Positions 62,499-64,000 of a DNA stretch of 64,000 nucleotides are shown here, piece after piece. This stretch comes from Paenibacillus aestuarii (GTDB lineage: Bacteria > Bacillota > Bacilli > Paenibacillales > NBRC-103111): contig NZ_JAQFVF010000026.1 in assembly GCF_027789125.1 (NCBI RefSeq), positions 186,001 through 250,000 of the forward strand, read 5' to 3'. The notes below the pieces were generated by a model, which did no database searches, had not been told where the DNA came from, and saw only the letters and a list, made by a program, of their open reading frames with translations. Positions within the stretch are counted from its first letter, which is position 1. Every line of letters begins with the position of its first letter. The position numbers were made by a program, and so were the translations under genes.

Positions 62499-63878
62499 AT
62501 GAGGAACAATTGGATCAAGCAATTTGGCGCAACCATGTCGACGATCGTGCTGGCGGGTTCATTAGCGGCTTGCAGCAGTGGCGCTGGCGGCGGTGAGGCC
62601 AAACCTGCGGCGAAAGAGACGTCCGCTGCAGCAGCGCAGGCAACAACCAGCGGTGCAACCAAGGAAGCCGGCGGCGCAGCTGCAGGCGCCAAGGGCAATG
62701 AGGATCTGAAGGGTGAATTCGTTCTATGGACATGGGAGCCTGAGCACCCGACCGCATTGGCGGAATTCAACAAGAAATATCCGAATATTAAGATGAAGCG
62801 CGTCAATGTCGCAGCTGCGGATGTGACGAAGAAGCTGCAGACGACGATCGCCTCGGGCGGCGAGCTGCCGGACGTGATCCGGATCGAACGCGGACAGAAA
62901 GCGAAGATTTTTGACATGAACGTGCTCGAAAACCTGGAAGCTGCGCCGTATAGCGCGGATAAGTCGCTGCTCTTCGATTATGACATCCCTACCTTTTCGA
63001 AAGATGGCCATCTGATTTCAATCCCTGACGATATGAGCGTAGCCGGGATGGCTTATTTGAAGCCGCTTGCTAAGGAATATCTGGGAACCGACGATCCGGA
63101 ACAGCTGGAGAAGATGCTTCCTGACTGGAATACATTCATCGAGAAGGGCAAGGAAATCGTCCAGAAAAGCGGTGGGAAGGTTAAAATGTTCCCAGGTCTG
63201 GGAGACGTCTATACCTTCATCAAAGGTCAGCGGTCCGGCTCTTACTTTGACGGCGATAAACTGAACACTAGCGTGCTGCAGCAAGTCGTGACCAGCCTCG
63301 TTCAATTCCGTGATTCCGGCACCGTGGATAAGCTGGATCAATGGACACCGGCTTGGAACGCTACATTTGGCCAGGAGAAATACATTTTTGCCATGGCACC
63401 TGTATGGGGACCGCAGTATGTGATTTCGCCGAATGATAAAAAGGAAGGGCGCTGGGGACTCATGGTTGCCCCTGGAGGCGGTTATATCGCCGGCGGCTCT
63501 TCACACGGCATTCCAAAAGGAGCGAAAAATGCGCAGCTTGCCTGGAAATGGATTGAATTCACTTCCATGACACAAGAGGGCGCTTTATCCCAGCATAAGG
63601 ATGGCGTGTTTACGCACTATAAAAAGGCGTATGACGATTCATCGTTTACGAACTGGACTTGGCCAAGCTTCGGGAATCAGGATATCGGCAAAAAATTCTT
63701 CGTCGACATCTCTGCGAAAACCAAAGACGTATCCGAGAACGTGAACGACTTAGTGCTTAACGATGTGATGAACATTATTTTGCAGACACTGGCCAAAGAT
63801 AATTCGTTTGGTGTCGATCAGGCGATGGACAGAATCAAAAAAGAGCTGAAGGCGAAAGCGCCAAATATTACAATGTAA
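62499..63878 (+). CDS. Sugar ABC transporter solute-binding lipoprotein (family 1)
   Basis: The 459-residue lipoprotein has a signal ending LAAC (Cys25), a Ala/Gly/Lys linker of ~40 residues and a family-1 binding fold (FVLWTWEPEHPTALAEFNKKYPNIKMKRV). ATG 62499 follows GGGAGG; the reading frame is open from 62277 but upstream codons overlap the regulator. It heads an operon whose first permease begins at 63957. A YesMN pair and a cre site suggest induction by a plant-polymer sugar and repression by glucose. Confidence 0.92.
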   Translation: MRNNWIKQFGATMSTIVLAGSLAACSSGAGGGEAKPAAKETSAAAAQATTSGATKEAGGAAAGAKGNEDLKGEFVLWTWEPEHPTALAEFNKKYPNIKMKRVNVAAADVTKKLQTTIASGGELPDVIRIERGQKAKIFDMNVLENLEAAPYSADKSLLFDYDIPTFSKDGHLISIPDDMSVAGMAYLKPLAKEYLGTDDPEQLEKMLPDWNTFIEKGKEIVQKSGGKVKMFPGLGDVYTFIKGQRSGSYFDGDKLNTSVLQQVVTSLVQFRDSGTVDKLDQWTPAWNATFGQEKYIFAMAPVWGPQYVISPNDKKEGRWGLMVAPGGGYIAGGSSHGIPKGAKNAQLAWKWIEFTSMTQEGALSQHKDGVFTHYKKAYDDSSFTNWTWPSFGNQDIGKKFFVDISAKTKDVSENVNDLVLNDVMNIILQTLAKDNSFGVDQAMDRIKKELKAKAPNITM

Positions 63879-63956
63879 ATTTTATGAGTAAAGGTCGAGG
63901 GGCGGCTGGCTGCAAGAGCCGTTCTTCGATCAATCGACAATTGAGGGGTGTGCGTC

Positions 63957-64000
63957 ATGAATACCGTAAAAAGAAGGTGGGTGCCCTATTTTTTTCTATC
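63957..64000 (+). CDS. ABC sugar permease, first codons only
   Basis: ATG 63957 (MNTVKRRWVPYFFL...) with GGGG(TG) about 7 nt upstream; the basic N-terminus and hydrophobic run fit a MalF-type permease. Only 14 codons are in the window. Confidence 0.6.
   Translation, partial: MNTVKRRWVPYFFL

Noticed and set aside
1-64000. tRNA, rRNA, CRISPR arrays, insertion sequences
   Set aside because: No cloverleaf, regularly spaced repeat array or transposase was recognised anywhere in the window by eye.

Overview
The window looks like chromosomal DNA from a spore-forming Gram-positive bacterium, most likely Paenibacillus or a close relative. The signs are strong GGAGG ribosome binding sites with frequent TTG/GTG starts, a YjcZ-type small sporulation protein, a KinB-like kinase, a YheC/YheD spore-coat protein, a B. 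subtilis-like dpp-ykf operon, CcpA-type cre sites, a YesM/YesN two-component pair beside a sugar-binding lipoprotein, and secreted GH14 and GH11 enzymes. No rRNA, tRNA, CRISPR array, transposase or intact prophage gene was seen.

Layout. (1) 1-2770: a TetR regulator (cut by the window edge), an NAD-dependent epimerase and an MFS exporter, with four copies of one palindrome in the gaps. (2) 3014-3796: an A+T-rich NYN-domain gene. (3) 4011-14413: a PucR-type regulator followed by ten tightly packed genes (Asp/Glu racemase family, EamA exporter, OPT transporter, DUF917, DUF1177, AroM, M29-type peptidase, two nitroreductases, DUF6092-like). The substrate is unknown; this is the best candidate for an undescribed pathway. 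(4) 14767-16999: beta-amylase with an overlapping promoter and cre site, then a DUF2062 membrane protein. (5) 17479-21058: a c-di-GMP/chemotaxis group (HD-GYP, CBS-GGDDF, chemoreceptor). (6) 21230-26321: a glycerophosphodiester-type ABC importer without its ATPase, a GDPD enzyme and a ROK regulator with a matching operator. (7) 26510-34999: a guanidine-I riboswitch and attenuator controlling a guanidine-degradation operon (APC permease, two DUF1989 proteins, a biotin-dependent carboxylase, allophanate hydrolase). (8) 35091-35546: an orphan 118-residue protein behind a promoter bracketed by repeated operators. (9) 35649-40779: an RND efflux system with its own TetR gene and a perfect 20-bp palindrome. 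(10) 40923-47648: a glycosyltransferase-deacetylase fusion, YheC/D, SRPBCC, DoxX, KinB-like kinase, YjcZ, serine hydrolase and DUF3870. (11) 47775-56331: dppABCDE-ykfABC, for uptake and recycling of murein peptides. (12) 56340-58900: an A+T-rich accessory patch with hairpin-dense DNA, a SUMF1-domain lipoprotein and a GH11 xylanase. (13) 59026-64000: YesM/YesN, a sugar-binding lipoprotein under a cre site, and the first codons of the next permease.

How the genes work together. The main theme is scavenging: starch, xylan and another saccharide under carbon catabolite control; glycerophosphodiesters; guanidine as nitrogen source; and cell-wall peptides. Two efflux systems each carry a clear TetR-type operator. 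All start-site choices, family calls and regulatory sites were read by eye from sequence; no search was run.
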